Assembly (NCBI GenBank): GCA_020354025.1
Contig: CP070638.1
Location: forward strand, 2,661,175 to 2,716,477
Direction of reading: 5' to 3'
Origin: Fidelibacterota bacterium
Lineage (GTDB): Bacteria; Fidelibacterota; Marinisomatia; SCGC-AAA003-L08; TS1B11
Length of the DNA: 55,303 nucleotides
Position 1 is the first letter of the stretch, and every line of letters starts with the position of its first letter. The translations under genes and the position numbers were made by a program. Shown here one piece after another: positions 8,232 through 18,053 of the stretch. Below the pieces are notes generated by a model. The model was not told the DNA's origin and made no database searches. It worked only from the letters and a program-made list of their open reading frames with translations.

Positions 8232-9365
8232 TCAGTCCTTCATAGCTGACGAGGCCAGATCAATTATGGTGCCGACAAAAGCCGGCCAGCTGTAGCGTTG
8301 CTTCTCACTGGCGATATGTCGGGCAAGGCTCTCCCGGTCTGATTCTCTGAAGTAACTGACGATTGCCTCAGCCAGGGCCTGAGGATCGTCGGGGGGCACA
8401 ACCAGTCCCGTCTTCTCGTGATGCACTATTTCTGGAAGACCACCCACATTGGTAACAATACAAGGGAGGTCGTAGTTGAGAGCGATAGAAACAATACCAC
8501 TCTGGGTGGCTGACAGATAGGGTAGGACGACCACATCGGCGGCAGAGAAAAAAAGGTTCACTTCCTCGTCAGGAATGAACCTGTCGGCCAGTGTGACGTG
8601 GGGGTCCAGGCTATGGGTCTCGATTTTCGCCAGATAGGGTTCCTTGTCTTCATAGAACTCACCGGCGATAATCGCCTTCGCTCCCAGCTGTTCCACCACT
8701 TTAGGCAGGGCATCCAGGAGCGTCAGCACACCCTTATACCTGCGGACATAACCGAAATACAGGAGCAGGGGCTCCTTGCCGAGACCCAGGCGGCGCCGGG
8801 CTGTTTGCTTTGGCAGCCGCTCGCCAAAGTTTTCGTACAATGGATGGGGATTGCGCCGGAACCTGGCACTTGGCTTCAGCTGCAGCAGCTCCGCTTCCAC
8901 CGTAGCCGACATGCAGACGAACATGTCCGTGTTGGAGACCAGGAATCTGTTCAACCATCGATCACCCACTCGCGGCTCGTGAGGGACCAGGTTATCGATG
9001 ATACACAGAGACTTGGAGCGGGTGTTCTTTCTCAACAGGTAGCCGATTGTACCGAAGGTAGGGGCAAAGAAGGGCATCCAGTACTTGAATATAACCAGCC
9101 TGGGCGCTATGAACTTCAGCCGCTGATAGGCCTTCAGCCAGGTAGCGGGATTAACCGGGTCCAGCAGCCGGTAGTGAAAAGCAGGGTCAATAGGAGCGCC
9201 GGAATCGAACTGGCTTGTTCCGGGAAACAGCAAATTGGGATATTGGCGGGCGAAATTGATGACCGAAACCCGGTGGTCAACCTTCAGATGATGGTAGAGT
9301 AAGGTGTTGAAATGTTGAATGCCTCCCCGGAAGGGTGGGAAGACCCCGAGCATAGCGATCTTCAT
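8232..9365 (-). CDS. Family 4 glycosyltransferase
   Basis: 377 residues, GT-B fold. The N-terminal acceptor domain starts MLGVFPPFRGGIQHFN with the glycine-rich loop. The C-terminal donor domain carries LLYFGYVRRYKG, VVVLPYLSATQSGI and GLPEIVHHEKTGLVVPPDD, the E-x7-E region that binds the nucleotide sugar in retaining GT4 enzymes. Its start overlaps the stop of the GT9 gene in an ATGA junction, so the two are translationally coupled. Probably adds a sugar during lipooligosaccharide or capsule synthesis; donor unknown. Confidence 0.88.
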   Translation of the reverse strand: MKIAMLGVFPPFRGGIQHFNTLLYHHLKVDHRVSVINFARQYPNLLFPGTSQFDSGAPIDPAFHYRLLDPVNPATWLKAYQRLKFIAPRLVIFKYWMPFFAPTFGTIGYLLRKNTRSKSLCIIDNLVPHEPRVGDRWLNRFLVSNTDMFVCMSATVEAELLQLKPSARFRRNPHPLYENFGERLPKQTARRRLGLGKEPLLLYFGYVRRYKGVLTLLDALPKVVEQLGAKAIIAGEFYEDKEPYLAKIETHSLDPHVTLADRFIPDEEVNLFFSAADVVVLPYLSATQSGIVSIALNYDLPCIVTNVGGLPEIVHHEKTGLVVPPDDPQALAEAIVSYFRESDRESLARHIASEKQRYSWPAFVGTIIDLASSAMKD

Positions 9366-10420
9366 TTTGCAGGCTGGAGCGCGGTCACCGCATTCAGTAT
9401 CTCGGATACCTTGAGGTCTTCCATGCAGCCCTTGTCGCAGGTTTGAGCGAAGTAACAGGTGCAGTTGGGAGGCTCTAATATCTGTCCTAGTCCGTACAAC
9501 TCGAATTCGTGGCGGTTGAAGATATTATTGAGCAGCACAATCTTCTTCTCGAGGGCGATGGCTAGGTGCAGAGCCATGGTAACGGTCGTAACTACCAGGT
9601 CGCATTGATTGATAAGGCTTACGAACTGTTTGAGTGGGAAGGTTCCCTGGTATAAGGCGCCCGAGTCGGCCTGGATACGCAGGTTTTTTTCGTGTTCATC
9701 AGGACCGCCTAGCAGCAGAACCCGGTAGCCCTTCTTCAGCAGTTCATCGGCCAGCTCCGCCCAGTAAGCTTCCGGCCACAGGCGAGTGAGCCAGCGGCGC
9801 CCGCAACCTGTATTCAACCCGATTACAGCGCCCCCTTTCGGCAAGGACCATTGGAAGGAGTTTTCCTCGAAGGCGAGGGCATATTTTTCACCATTGAACG
9901 TATACCCGCATATTTCAAAGATTTCCTGGGGATAAGACTTGGTGTTGCTCTGGCCTATATCATCGAAGAGGCCGGTTTGAAACTTATGCTCAGCCAGTTC
10001 ATTTACCGGTGCAGGGACTCCATTGTGAAGTGTGAAGCCGAACCTTTTTTCCGCCTTTAGCTGCCGGGCTAGGGCACAGGCTTCTACGTCCTTATCCAGG
10101 TTGATCAGGATATCAAACGGGACTTGCTCAAGGTAGGTGATGCTCTCCAGTGTAAAGGGAAGTCTCCTATCAACCGTAGAAGGTAGGAACTCAGGGGAGT
10201 AAGTCAACCAGAACAGCTGGCTTTTCGGGTGAGCCGCCTTCAAGGCCTCGATCAGGGGTGTAGTGCGAATAACATCTCCTAAGGCTCCCAGCTTGATGAT
10301 AATAATTCGTTCGATCACCTGGTCATAGTGGGGACAACCTTCACAATGAATCCCATCAAGCTTGTGATAACTGCACGGGATATGGCCCTTGAAATGACGG
10401 CAGTCGTAATTAATGATCAT
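9362..10420 (-). CDS. Family 9 glycosyltransferase (heptosyltransferase-like)
   Basis: 352 residues from the chosen Met. The core motif is IIIKLGALGDVIRTTPLIEAL, and the donor-site region is VIGLNTGCGRRWLTRLWP and VLLLGGPDEHEKN, characteristic of the ADP-heptose:LPS heptosyltransferase family. An unusual N-terminal Cys-rich segment (CRHFKGHIPCSYHKLDGIHC) and a C-terminal Cys cluster (CTCYFAQTCDKGC) resemble a subgroup of GT9 proteins with metal-binding-like cysteines. The frame is open to 10519 but those 33 extra residues look like intergenic DNA; neither start has a good ribosome site. Consistent with heptose use, rfaE2 is also in this window. Confidence 0.85.
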   Translation of the reverse strand: MIINYDCRHFKGHIPCSYHKLDGIHCEGCPHYDQVIERIIIIKLGALGDVIRTTPLIEALKAAHPKSQLFWLTYSPEFLPSTVDRRLPFTLESITYLEQVPFDILINLDKDVEACALARQLKAEKRFGFTLHNGVPAPVNELAEHKFQTGLFDDIGQSNTKSYPQEIFEICGYTFNGEKYALAFEENSFQWSLPKGGAVIGLNTGCGRRWLTRLWPEAYWAELADELLKKGYRVLLLGGPDEHEKNLRIQADSGALYQGTFPLKQFVSLINQCDLVVTTVTMALHLAIALEKKIVLLNNIFNRHEFELYGLGQILEPPNCTCYFAQTCDKGCMEDLKVSEILNAVTALQPAK

Positions 10421-10579
10421 GACAGAGAAAATTAACCAGGCATAGGGTACCGGGGGCAACAATAGATTCCTTAATCCACTGGTAGCCCTGCCGGGCCAGA
10501 AAAAGGCTTCCATCATCATACCGCCGATAAAAATCCCTGGGAGTATTAATCACCTTTTTATAGTATATTTCACACCTGA

Positions 10580-11437
10580 ATGCTTACCGAACCTTCACAA
10601 GAACCCAGGATTGTTATTATCGTACTGAACTGGAATGGGCGGGAGATCACCCTCCAATGCCTGCGTTCGCTTGAGCGATTAAAGTACGGAAACTACGCAA
10701 CCATTCTAGTAGATAACGGCTCGCGGGATGGCTCGGTTGAGGCTGTTAGTACGGATTTCCCTCAAGTAAAGGTACTGTCCTTACCAGTGAATCTGGGCTT
10801 TGCTGGGGGCAACAATGCGGGACTGGAGGTTGCACTGCAGCAGAACCCCGATTGGATCATGTTCCTAAATAACGACACCGAAGTAGCCCCAGATTTGCTG
10901 ACGGCGCTTACAAGCGGGATTAAGCGGTTTCCCGACGGCGCTGTTTTTGGCCCAAAAATCTATTATGGTGAGGAAGAAGATTTGATCTGGTATGCCGGTG
11001 GGGAGATGAACCTGCCCCTAGGTCGTCTGCGACACCGCGGCATCCGAGAGCGGGATCAGGGCCAGTACAATCAGGCCGGCCCCACCGATTTCGTCAGCGG
11101 CTGCTGCTTGCTCATCCGCGCAGACTTGGTTCGTCAGCTGGGCGGCTTTGATCCGAGCTATGTCATGTACACAGAGGACGCAGACCTGTGCTATCGGGTT
11201 CGACAGCTTGGGTTTAGCTGTTATTATCTGCCTGATGGTCGGATTAAGCACTACCTTTCCAGTAGCATAGGCGGGGAACTCTCTCTGAGAAAGGTATACC
11301 TTAAATGGCGGTCCGGCATGCGATTCCTGCGACTTTACGCCAGTCCCTGGCACTGGCCATCAATCATTGTGTACCAGCTCCTGTATTATAGCGTGTTGGG
11401 CCCGGCCAGATATATTCGCCGCCGACGGGGGAAATAG
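10580..11437 (+). CDS. Family 2 glycosyltransferase (rhamnosyltransferase-like)
   Basis: 285 residues. GT-A motifs are VLNWNGREITLQCLRSL, LVDNGSRDGS, NLGFAGGNNAG and the DXD-like FLNNDTE; the acceptor/catalytic region is YTEDADLCYRVRQLG (ED base). This layout is that of WcaA/RfbN-like inverting transferases. There are no strong membrane helices. It is divergent from the GT9 gene, sharing a short intergenic region of about 160 bp that must hold both promoters. Confidence 0.87.
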   Translation: MLTEPSQEPRIVIIVLNWNGREITLQCLRSLERLKYGNYATILVDNGSRDGSVEAVSTDFPQVKVLSLPVNLGFAGGNNAGLEVALQQNPDWIMFLNNDTEVAPDLLTALTSGIKRFPDGAVFGPKIYYGEEEDLIWYAGGEMNLPLGRLRHRGIRERDQGQYNQAGPTDFVSGCCLLIRADLVRQLGGFDPSYVMYTEDADLCYRVRQLGFSCYYLPDGRIKHYLSSSIGGELSLRKVYLKWRSGMRFLRLYASPWHWPSIIVYQLLYYSVLGPARYIRRRRGK

Positions 11438-11622
11438 CGATCAACCCAACTCGATGCGAGAAGCCGCTGCCCAGGCTGCATGCCCTCAAGCAGCGGGGGA
11501 ATAAACGGTTTCCGACCTGATAGACTGACATGTAACTTAGAGGAGAGCAACTCCCCATTGCCTTTTCTTTGCATTATTTGTTGGGGGATTCATCTAACTA
11601 TTCCTACGTTTTTGATAGAGGT

Positions 11623-12348
11623 ATGAAAGCTGTTATTCTGAACGCGGGCGTTTCAAGACGGCTGCTTCCCTATACAAAGGACACTCCCAAGTGTCTGCTT
11701 AACCTTGGTGACATGACCATTATGGATTATCAACTGTCCGCCTTGGACCAGGTGGGGATCCGGGATATTGTCATGGTAGTTGGTTATCGGCGGGATCAGA
11801 TCATGGAAGCAGCCCGTCAGCGGTTCCCTCAGATGAGCTATACCTTTATCACCAACCACCGCTACGAAGAGACTAATACGGCCTATTCGCTCTGGCTGGC
11901 GGCGGAACACTTTCTTGACCATGACTTCGTATATCTTAACGGCGATGTGCTGTTCCCGCCGGAATTGTTGCACAGGTTGGTTGAGTCACACCTGCCCAAC
12001 GCTTTGGCCGTTGAGATAAAAACTTGTGGCCAAGAGGAGGTTAAGGTACTGACTAACGGTGCCGGCCGTATCGTTGATATTGGGAAAGAGCTTGATCAGG
12101 CAGAGGCTTTAGGTGAGTTTATCGGTGTAGCCCGCTTCTCAGCAGCCTACTCCCGGCCTTTTTTCACGGCATTGAATAGCGCGGTCGATGCAGGCATGGA
12201 TATGGCCTATTTTGAGCACGCTCTGCATGAGACTATCACCCGCCACGAGCTGCAGCTTATTGATGTGACCGATATACCTTGCATTGAGATTGATTTTCCT
12301 GAGGATCTGTTTCAAGCCCGTGAAAAAGTCAAGCGGATGAGGGTGTAA
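11623..12348 (+). CDS. Sugar/alcohol-phosphate nucleotidyltransferase (LicC/IPCT-like)
   Basis: 241 residues from MKAVILNAG (AGAGG just upstream; the frame is open 18 codons earlier). Nucleotide-binding loop NAGVSRRLLPYT with PKCLL, then NTAYSLWLA and the metal-binding YLNGDVLFP. The NTAYSLW block is characteristic of LicC-type phosphocholine and inositol-1-phosphate cytidylyltransferases rather than RmlA. The next two genes are CDP-alcohol phosphotransferases, so a CDP-activated polyol or choline-like product is the likely output (inference from context). Same strand as its neighbours, 64 bp upstream of the next gene. Confidence 0.82.
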   Translation: MKAVILNAGVSRRLLPYTKDTPKCLLNLGDMTIMDYQLSALDQVGIRDIVMVVGYRRDQIMEAARQRFPQMSYTFITNHRYEETNTAYSLWLAAEHFLDHDFVYLNGDVLFPPELLHRLVESHLPNALAVEIKTCGQEEVKVLTNGAGRIVDIGKELDQAEALGEFIGVARFSAAYSRPFFTALNSAVDAGMDMAYFEHALHETITRHELQLIDVTDIPCIEIDFPEDLFQAREKVKRMRV

Positions 12349-12412
12349 GCGGTCTTAATAGACTGGGTGCACATACTCTCCAGGTAATTGGCCTTGCATA
12401 GCGGATAAAGCG

Positions 12413-13111
12413 GTGGCACACATCTGGGCGAAGATTGTCTCCAACTATCGTACGTCCTTCGATCAGAGGGAAAGTGACGATTTCTACACTCGCTTTATAA
12501 GTCGACCAATTGCAGCAGTGCTTGTTATCTTACTGGCCTACTTGCAGGTCTCACCTAACCTGGTCACCTTGATTTCACTAGGAATACATGCGATCAATAT
12601 TGTGATGCTGCTCAGAGGCCAGTTTTTCCTTGCGGGTCTTGGATTCATTGTTGTCTATATACTCGACTGTGCGGATGGGCAGTTAGCTCGTGAAAAGAAC
12701 CAGACATCCCAGTTTGGAATGCACTTTGACCTGACGGTGGATTTTACTCGGGAGACCACTTTTTTCACTGTCCTTCTGTATATGGCCTACCCCGATAAGG
12801 AAGGCCTATTAGTCCAGGCGCTGGCGCTTCTGGTAGTGGTGCATTCCTTCTATGCCGATTGGCTGCGGAAGCAGCTACATCCGACAGACTTGGCAAAAGT
12901 GAGTGAAAGCCCGGGTGCCTACACGACGTTCAAGAAGAAATTGGGAATTCGGTTCTGGAACATCGGTGCCCGTCATTTTGTGTATACCGTATGCCTTCTT
13001 GCGGAGCGGCCGGATTTTATCGCCTATTATGTACTCACGATAGGTACGGTTCTGACGGCGCAGAAGTTCTATCGCATTTTCTTTAAAATGTTGACAGCTC
13101 GAGTAGATTAG
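12413..13111 (+). CDS. CDP-alcohol phosphatidyltransferase family protein, intact motif
   Basis: 232 residues, GTG start, several membrane helices. The full family signature is present: Asp85, Asp88-Gly89, Ala92-Arg93, Gly102, Asp106 and Asp110 (DCADGQLAR...GMHFDLTVD). These residues bind the CDP and two metal ions while the enzyme moves a phospho-alcohol from CDP to an acceptor hydroxyl. It is followed after 12 bp by a second member of the family. With the upstream nucleotidyltransferase it forms a likely three-gene module for an inositol-, glycerol- or ribitol-type phosphodiester. The start has a poor ribosome site. Confidence 0.82.
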   Translation: MAHIWAKIVSNYRTSFDQRESDDFYTRFISRPIAAVLVILLAYLQVSPNLVTLISLGIHAINIVMLLRGQFFLAGLGFIVVYILDCADGQLAREKNQTSQFGMHFDLTVDFTRETTFFTVLLYMAYPDKEGLLVQALALLVVVHSFYADWLRKQLHPTDLAKVSESPGAYTTFKKKLGIRFWNIGARHFVYTVCLLAERPDFIAYYVLTIGTVLTAQKFYRIFFKMLTARVD

Positions 13112-13123
13112 CCGAAGATTTCC

Positions 13124-13966
13124 ATGCCACATCCGTCGCTGAAGAACCTCAAACGGGTAGTTCGTAAATCCTACGAGCCGGAGCCATATGCCCGATATGT
13201 CGTGCGACCGATCTGCATTTACTTCACCTGGTTTTTTGTAAGGACGCCTATTTCAGCGAATCAGGTTACGGTTATGCAGGAGGTAATCGGATTCGCGGGG
13301 GCGGTGCTATTAGCGCTTGGCCATGTTGAGTGGGCTGTCGTAGGAGTACTGCTTTTACAGCTGGGTTATATTCTCGACTGCTCTGACGGCGAGGTAGCCC
13401 GCTGGAAAGACCAGAAATCCATTGACGGGGTATTTCTTGATCTGGTGGGGCACATGATCATCATCCCGGCCTATATGTTTGCCCTTGGTTTCGGTGCCTG
13501 GATGCGAACGGGGCATATCGAAGTCCTGGTTAGCGGCTTCCTATCGGCTTTATTTGTTGAGCGGATAGAAAGAGATACACTCCTGAATGTGGTGGATACC
13601 CTGGCTACCAACGCTGGAACGGAGCAATACACTTTCGATCATCTCCGCAGCAAACTGGACGAGCCTATTGAGCAGATCGATATGGGCAGCGCCGGTGGTG
13701 TAGGCAGACGTTCATGGATACAGGTTCTGTTCAGGTATCCAGATTCAATGAATGTAATCACAATCGCCGTTCTGCTTGACCTGATTTTCCAGGGGATCGT
13801 ACTGGGCAACAGATTCTATCCGTTTACTTCCCTACTGAGTATTATCTATGGCGCGGTACTGACAGCAGGGCGGCTCTGGCAGATAAGAAGGGTCTTCAGG
13901 CACAGCCTCACGGAGCTGAGATTCCTGCAGATCGTCAAGCTGGCGAGAAGGATCTATCGGGATTAG
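13124..13966 (+). CDS. CDP-alcohol phosphatidyltransferase family protein with Asp-to-His change
   Basis: 280 residues, multi-helix membrane protein. The signature aligns residue-for-residue with the preceding paralogue: Asp85, Asp88-Gly89, Ala92-Arg93, Gly102, Asp106. The final position is His110 (GVFLDLVGH) instead of Asp. In characterised members that last Asp is thought to act as the base or metal ligand, so the paralogue may have altered chemistry, another acceptor, or no activity. It also has a soluble insertion around residues 165-205. Possibly the two proteins work as a pair on the CDP-alcohol made by the upstream nucleotidyltransferase. Confidence 0.8.
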   Translation: MPHPSLKNLKRVVRKSYEPEPYARYVVRPICIYFTWFFVRTPISANQVTVMQEVIGFAGAVLLALGHVEWAVVGVLLLQLGYILDCSDGEVARWKDQKSIDGVFLDLVGHMIIIPAYMFALGFGAWMRTGHIEVLVSGFLSALFVERIERDTLLNVVDTLATNAGTEQYTFDHLRSKLDEPIEQIDMGSAGGVGRRSWIQVLFRYPDSMNVITIAVLLDLIFQGIVLGNRFYPFTSLLSIIYGAVLTAGRLWQIRRVFRHSLTELRFLQIVKLARRIYRD

Positions 13967-14110
13967 CAGCACCGCCTTATCCGTTTCTGGTTGTTTCCGG
14001 CAGTGGACATGGGTCTAAAATGGTAGAGTGGCTCCAGCTTGCAGATTACCCCGGATCTGCTAGGATCGGAACGAGGTGGGCTTGTTTGAGTTCACTCCTA
14101 TACTGGGATC

Positions 14111-15619
14111 ATGGATAACTCCCTTCCAGACGAGCTGAAAATCGCCAGAGAGGCTTCCATTACAATGGGGGGGAGTGCCGTTGGTGGAATTCTTCGATAC
14201 CTTTTTAACGTATTTGTAGCCCGCTTCCTGGGGATTGAAGTCCTAGGTTTCTATGCCATCGGTAACGGTGTAACGCAAGTAGCCTCCGTCATCGGCAAGC
14301 TTGGCCTCGATTTGGGTGTTGTTCGGTTTGTCTCTCGTTTACGGGCATTGGATCGTATTCCGGAGGCAACCGCTACCATCCGACTGGCAGTTAAATATGG
14401 TCTATTCAACGGGCTGCTGATAGCATTGATACTCATTGCTAATGCCGGACGCATGAGCATTGGTCTGTTCCATGCTCAAAGCGAATTCCCCGGTCAACTG
14501 TTCGTCTGGTTTTTTGCAGTCATCCCACTAATGGTGCTAGCGCAGATTGCTGTCGGAGGCAGCCAGGCCTTCAAGGTTCTGAAGCACCGCGCGCTGGCGC
14601 TCGACGTCCTGCCTGCGATTTTTCTTTGTGTGATCCTACTGGGGCTAGCGGGATGGGCTGGTTCCCTCTGGTCCCTGGCGGCAGCGTTTGTCGGCTCGCA
14701 AGTTATTTCGGTCCTGGCCGCCTTCTACCTCCTGACGAGACTGGTACCCGTTCACCGGCCGGTCAAAGCTGCTCCCGAAACCGGACTGCTGCGTTTCTCT
14801 CTCCCCCTGGTATTGGCTGCCGTTATGTCCATGCTTATCCACTGGAGTGATATCCTCATGCTGGGAGCCCTCACCGATGGGCGGACGACCGGACTATACC
14901 AGCCGGCCGCCAGAACCGCCGGTATGATGCTCCTCTTCACAGCGTCCTTCTCCTGGATCCTGGCCCCCATGGTTTCTGACCTTGACGCTCGGAAATTGAA
15001 TCACAGAATTCATCACCTACTTAAGTTGGCCGCCAGATGGAATTTTTCCTTTACCTGGCCTGCTTTCCTCTTCCTGTTGCTGTATGCCTCCAAGGTCATG
15101 TTGGTCTTCGGCGCCGATTTCCTTCCTGGCCGGGTAGTCCTGCAGATTCTGGCATTGGCTCAGGTGATTGTATCTCTCGCTGCGGGTAATGCTTTTGTAT
15201 TGACGATGACCGGCTACCCCAAGGCCGCGCTGATCAACAATACCCTAACCCTCACGGTAAATGTATTGGCCAATCTTTATCTGATTCCAAGATACGGTAC
15301 CTTGGGCGCGGCCCTGGGAACTCTGGCCGCCTTGGGAACCCTTACTCTTCTGCGGGTGGTAGAGGTGTGGATTCTGTATCGCATGCATCCTATGACATGG
15401 AATCATGTTAAGCCCCTTCTGGCAGGGGTGGCTGCTTTTGCCGTGTGTACTGCTGCCAACAGATTTATATTTGACTGGCACACTATTATCGTCCTCCTCC
15501 TTGGAGCGACTATTTTCCTGACAGTCTATGCCAGTGCCACCTATCTGCTAGGTCTAAGCCAGGATGATATCTCTGTATTACGAGCGGTCCGTCGTAAGCT
15601 AGAAAGGGGGCTCCCTTGA
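14111..15619 (+). CDS. Polysaccharide flippase (Wzx/MATE-type, MOP superfamily)
   Basis: 502 residues with about 14 predicted transmembrane helices. The N-terminal ITMGGSAVGGILRYLFNVFVARFLG is the usual start of oligosaccharide flippases of the PST/Wzx group. They move lipid-linked sugar units across the inner membrane. It lies after the CDP-alcohol module and overlaps the next gene's TTG start by 4 bp, so it belongs to the same rightward operon. Confidence 0.87.
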   Translation: MDNSLPDELKIAREASITMGGSAVGGILRYLFNVFVARFLGIEVLGFYAIGNGVTQVASVIGKLGLDLGVVRFVSRLRALDRIPEATATIRLAVKYGLFNGLLIALILIANAGRMSIGLFHAQSEFPGQLFVWFFAVIPLMVLAQIAVGGSQAFKVLKHRALALDVLPAIFLCVILLGLAGWAGSLWSLAAAFVGSQVISVLAAFYLLTRLVPVHRPVKAAPETGLLRFSLPLVLAAVMSMLIHWSDILMLGALTDGRTTGLYQPAARTAGMMLLFTASFSWILAPMVSDLDARKLNHRIHHLLKLAARWNFSFTWPAFLFLLLYASKVMLVFGADFLPGRVVLQILALAQVIVSLAAGNAFVLTMTGYPKAALINNTLTLTVNVLANLYLIPRYGTLGAALGTLAALGTLTLLRVVEVWILYRMHPMTWNHVKPLLAGVAAFAVCTAANRFIFDWHTIIVLLLGATIFLTVYASATYLLGLSQDDISVLRAVRRKLERGLP

Positions 15620-18048
15620 ATCCCGGGATAAGCTGGAAAACTCCAGGATGGGTCCTTGCGGCCTTGATTATAATAGGTATTGGTCTTGTGTTGTACTACA
15701 AGCCAATGCTGGGAGGTCAGCTCTTCGTGGGGCCAGATACACTTGCCCCGGCGGCCACTTATAAAGCCCTGGGCAACGTTGAGGAGGAGACCGGGAAGAG
15801 ACTATCATGGCAGCCCTGGATTTTCTCGGGAATGCCTACTGTTCACGCTTTCTCTGACATATCCAGACTATACCTGCCAAATCCAATTGGTGAGGCGATT
15901 GTATCACTTGGCCTGCCCAGGCTATGGTTCTATTTCCTACACCTCGTCTTGGCCGGACTTGGGTGCTACTTTCTGCTTAGACGTCTAGGAGGGTCGTTCG
16001 CGGCAGGACTATTAGGGGGCACCGGCTTCATGCTAATGCCCTATATCAACACCATGCTGGTCCATGGACACGGTAGCCAGATGATGACCCTGGCCTACCT
16101 GCCGTGGGTGATCTGGGCTGCAGTGCGGCTCTACGACCGGACCACTATTGCATCGGCGGCACTTCTGGCGCTGCTGGTGGGTTTGCAGCTCCAGCGGGGT
16201 CACGCTCAGATCGCTTATTACACCCTGCTGCTCCTGGGACTGTTTTTCCTAGTAATGGTGGGCAGATCGTGGCGGGATTCGGAGCGAGGCGCTGGCCGTA
16301 ACTGGCGCTTCATACTCTTGTTCGCCCTGGCCATGGTAGTAGGTTTCGGCTTGGCTACTGCTCTGTTCCTACCGGTCATGAGCTACACTCCTTACAGCAT
16401 TCGTGGAGGTCGGATAGGCAGCGGTACCGGCTTTGAATATGCCACTCAGTGGTCTTTTAGCTTCAGGGAAACCGTAACATTCCTACTGCCGGCATTTCTT
16501 GGCTTCGGAGGCATTACCTACTGGGGCAGTATGCCCTTTACCGATTACCCCAACTATATGGGTATCCTGTTACTCCTTCTTGCTATCTGGGCAGTAGCTA
16601 CCAAGCGTTCATGGTTTGTCTGGACCCTGGCTGCCGGGGGATTCCTGGCTTACCTGCTGAGCCTGGGACATAACTTCTTCTTATATAAACTGTTCTATAA
16701 TCTCTTCCCTTATTTCAATAAGTTCCGCGTCCCGGTCATGGTGCTGGTTCTGACGCAGTTCAGTGTGGTTGTGCTGGCGGGGATCGGGCTTGATTCATGG
16801 CTCAGCTGGTTAATGGATCGGAAGGTGGAAAAGGCACGCCGTATCCTGCTGTGGGTAGCTGGCGGATTAGTTGTTCTGGTCATACTATTCCTAATCTCCG
16901 GATCTATGCTAGAGGGAGCCCTCCCGGCGGCCAGAGGTATCCCCGCGCAGATGGCCTCCCGGATAGATAGCCTGCGCCTATCTCTGATCCGAACTGATGC
17001 TCTATTGCTCCTGGTTATCGGAGGCCTGACGATAGGTTGCTTATATTTTTGGCGGCAGGGACGCCTCCCACATCGTTGGCTGCTGGGAGCGTTAGTAGTG
17101 CTGAGCGCAATAGATCTAGGCCGTGTTGACCGCCAGATCATTGAACCCTCACGCGATAGCATGCGCGTTTCCGTCTTGCAGCCTGAAGCCTATGTGAATC
17201 GCTACCTGAATAGCGATCCGGTACTGGATTTTCTCAGCGGCGATACATCGACCTATCGGATTTTACCTCTTGGCAGGCAGCTCGCAGGTGAAAATCGCTG
17301 GGCTGCTGTGGGAGTAGAATCGGTAACCGGCTATCATGCGGCTAAGCTTGTCAATTACGACCGGTTCATGCAAGCTACCGGATTCCAGAGCGAGGGTATT
17401 CTGCGGATGCTCAATATCAAATACCTAGTAAGCCGACAGCGGTTTAGCGATGCCCGCTTCAAGGAGGTGTTCGTAGGGAACCTCTACGACGCGGGCAGCT
17501 ATCAACCTGCTGCTGTGTATGAGTTCACCACTTTTCTAGACCGGGCATGGTTCCCACGCAGGATCGAAATCAAAACCACGGTTGAGGAGATATTCGGACT
17601 GCTCCGCGATCCCGGATATGATCCCGAGGAAGTGGTGTACATTTTTCAGGCGGATATAACCGATACCCTGGCGGTTCCACTAGCGGGTGGATCAGGCCGG
17701 ATTCTGGAAGCAGCCTGGCAGGCAGACCGCCTCCGGCTAAAGGTAGAAACCGATAAACGGGCCTTCCTGGTGCTAAGCGAGATCTACTACCCCGAAGGCT
17801 GGCTGGCACGGGTGGATGGTGAATCCACGCCAATATACGAAGTAAATACGATCCTGCGGGGCATCGTAGTGCCCACCGGGACCCACGAGATCGCAATAGA
17901 CTTTGAGCCGGCGGACGTCCGGCTGGGACGTATTATCAGCAACCTTTCCTTGCTGTTGATCATGCTGGGATTCATACCCGCAGCTGTTATATTAGTGCGC
18001 TCCCGTATGTTCCGTCATGAAAATAAATCTCTGAGAGAAGAGGGTTGA
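15616..18048 (+). CDS. YfhO-family integral membrane protein
   Basis: 810 residues, TTG start overlapping the upstream stop, with AAAGGGGG before it. It is built of 11-13 helices in a GT-C-like membrane portion. The early luminal loop GGQLFVGPDTLAPAATYKAL and RLSWQPWIFSGMP is typical of YfhO, followed by a periplasmic C-terminal domain and a last helix. Members are linked to glycosylation of lipoteichoic acid or surface glycans, using undecaprenyl-phosphate sugars. Here a role in decorating the glycan exported by the neighbouring flippase is plausible. Confidence 0.83.
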   Translation: MNPGISWKTPGWVLAALIIIGIGLVLYYKPMLGGQLFVGPDTLAPAATYKALGNVEEETGKRLSWQPWIFSGMPTVHAFSDISRLYLPNPIGEAIVSLGLPRLWFYFLHLVLAGLGCYFLLRRLGGSFAAGLLGGTGFMLMPYINTMLVHGHGSQMMTLAYLPWVIWAAVRLYDRTTIASAALLALLVGLQLQRGHAQIAYYTLLLLGLFFLVMVGRSWRDSERGAGRNWRFILLFALAMVVGFGLATALFLPVMSYTPYSIRGGRIGSGTGFEYATQWSFSFRETVTFLLPAFLGFGGITYWGSMPFTDYPNYMGILLLLLAIWAVATKRSWFVWTLAAGGFLAYLLSLGHNFFLYKLFYNLFPYFNKFRVPVMVLVLTQFSVVVLAGIGLDSWLSWLMDRKVEKARRILLWVAGGLVVLVILFLISGSMLEGALPAARGIPAQMASRIDSLRLSLIRTDALLLLVIGGLTIGCLYFWRQGRLPHRWLLGALVVLSAIDLGRVDRQIIEPSRDSMRVSVLQPEAYVNRYLNSDPVLDFLSGDTSTYRILPLGRQLAGENRWAAVGVESVTGYHAAKLVNYDRFMQATGFQSEGILRMLNIKYLVSRQRFSDARFKEVFVGNLYDAGSYQPAAVYEFTTFLDRAWFPRRIEIKTTVEEIFGLLRDPGYDPEEVVYIFQADITDTLAVPLAGGSGRILEAAWQADRLRLKVETDKRAFLVLSEIYYPEGWLARVDGESTPIYEVNTILRGIVVPTGTHEIAIDFEPADVRLGRIISNLSLLLIMLGFIPAAVILVRSRMFRHENKSLREEG

Positions 18049-18053
18049 TAAAG

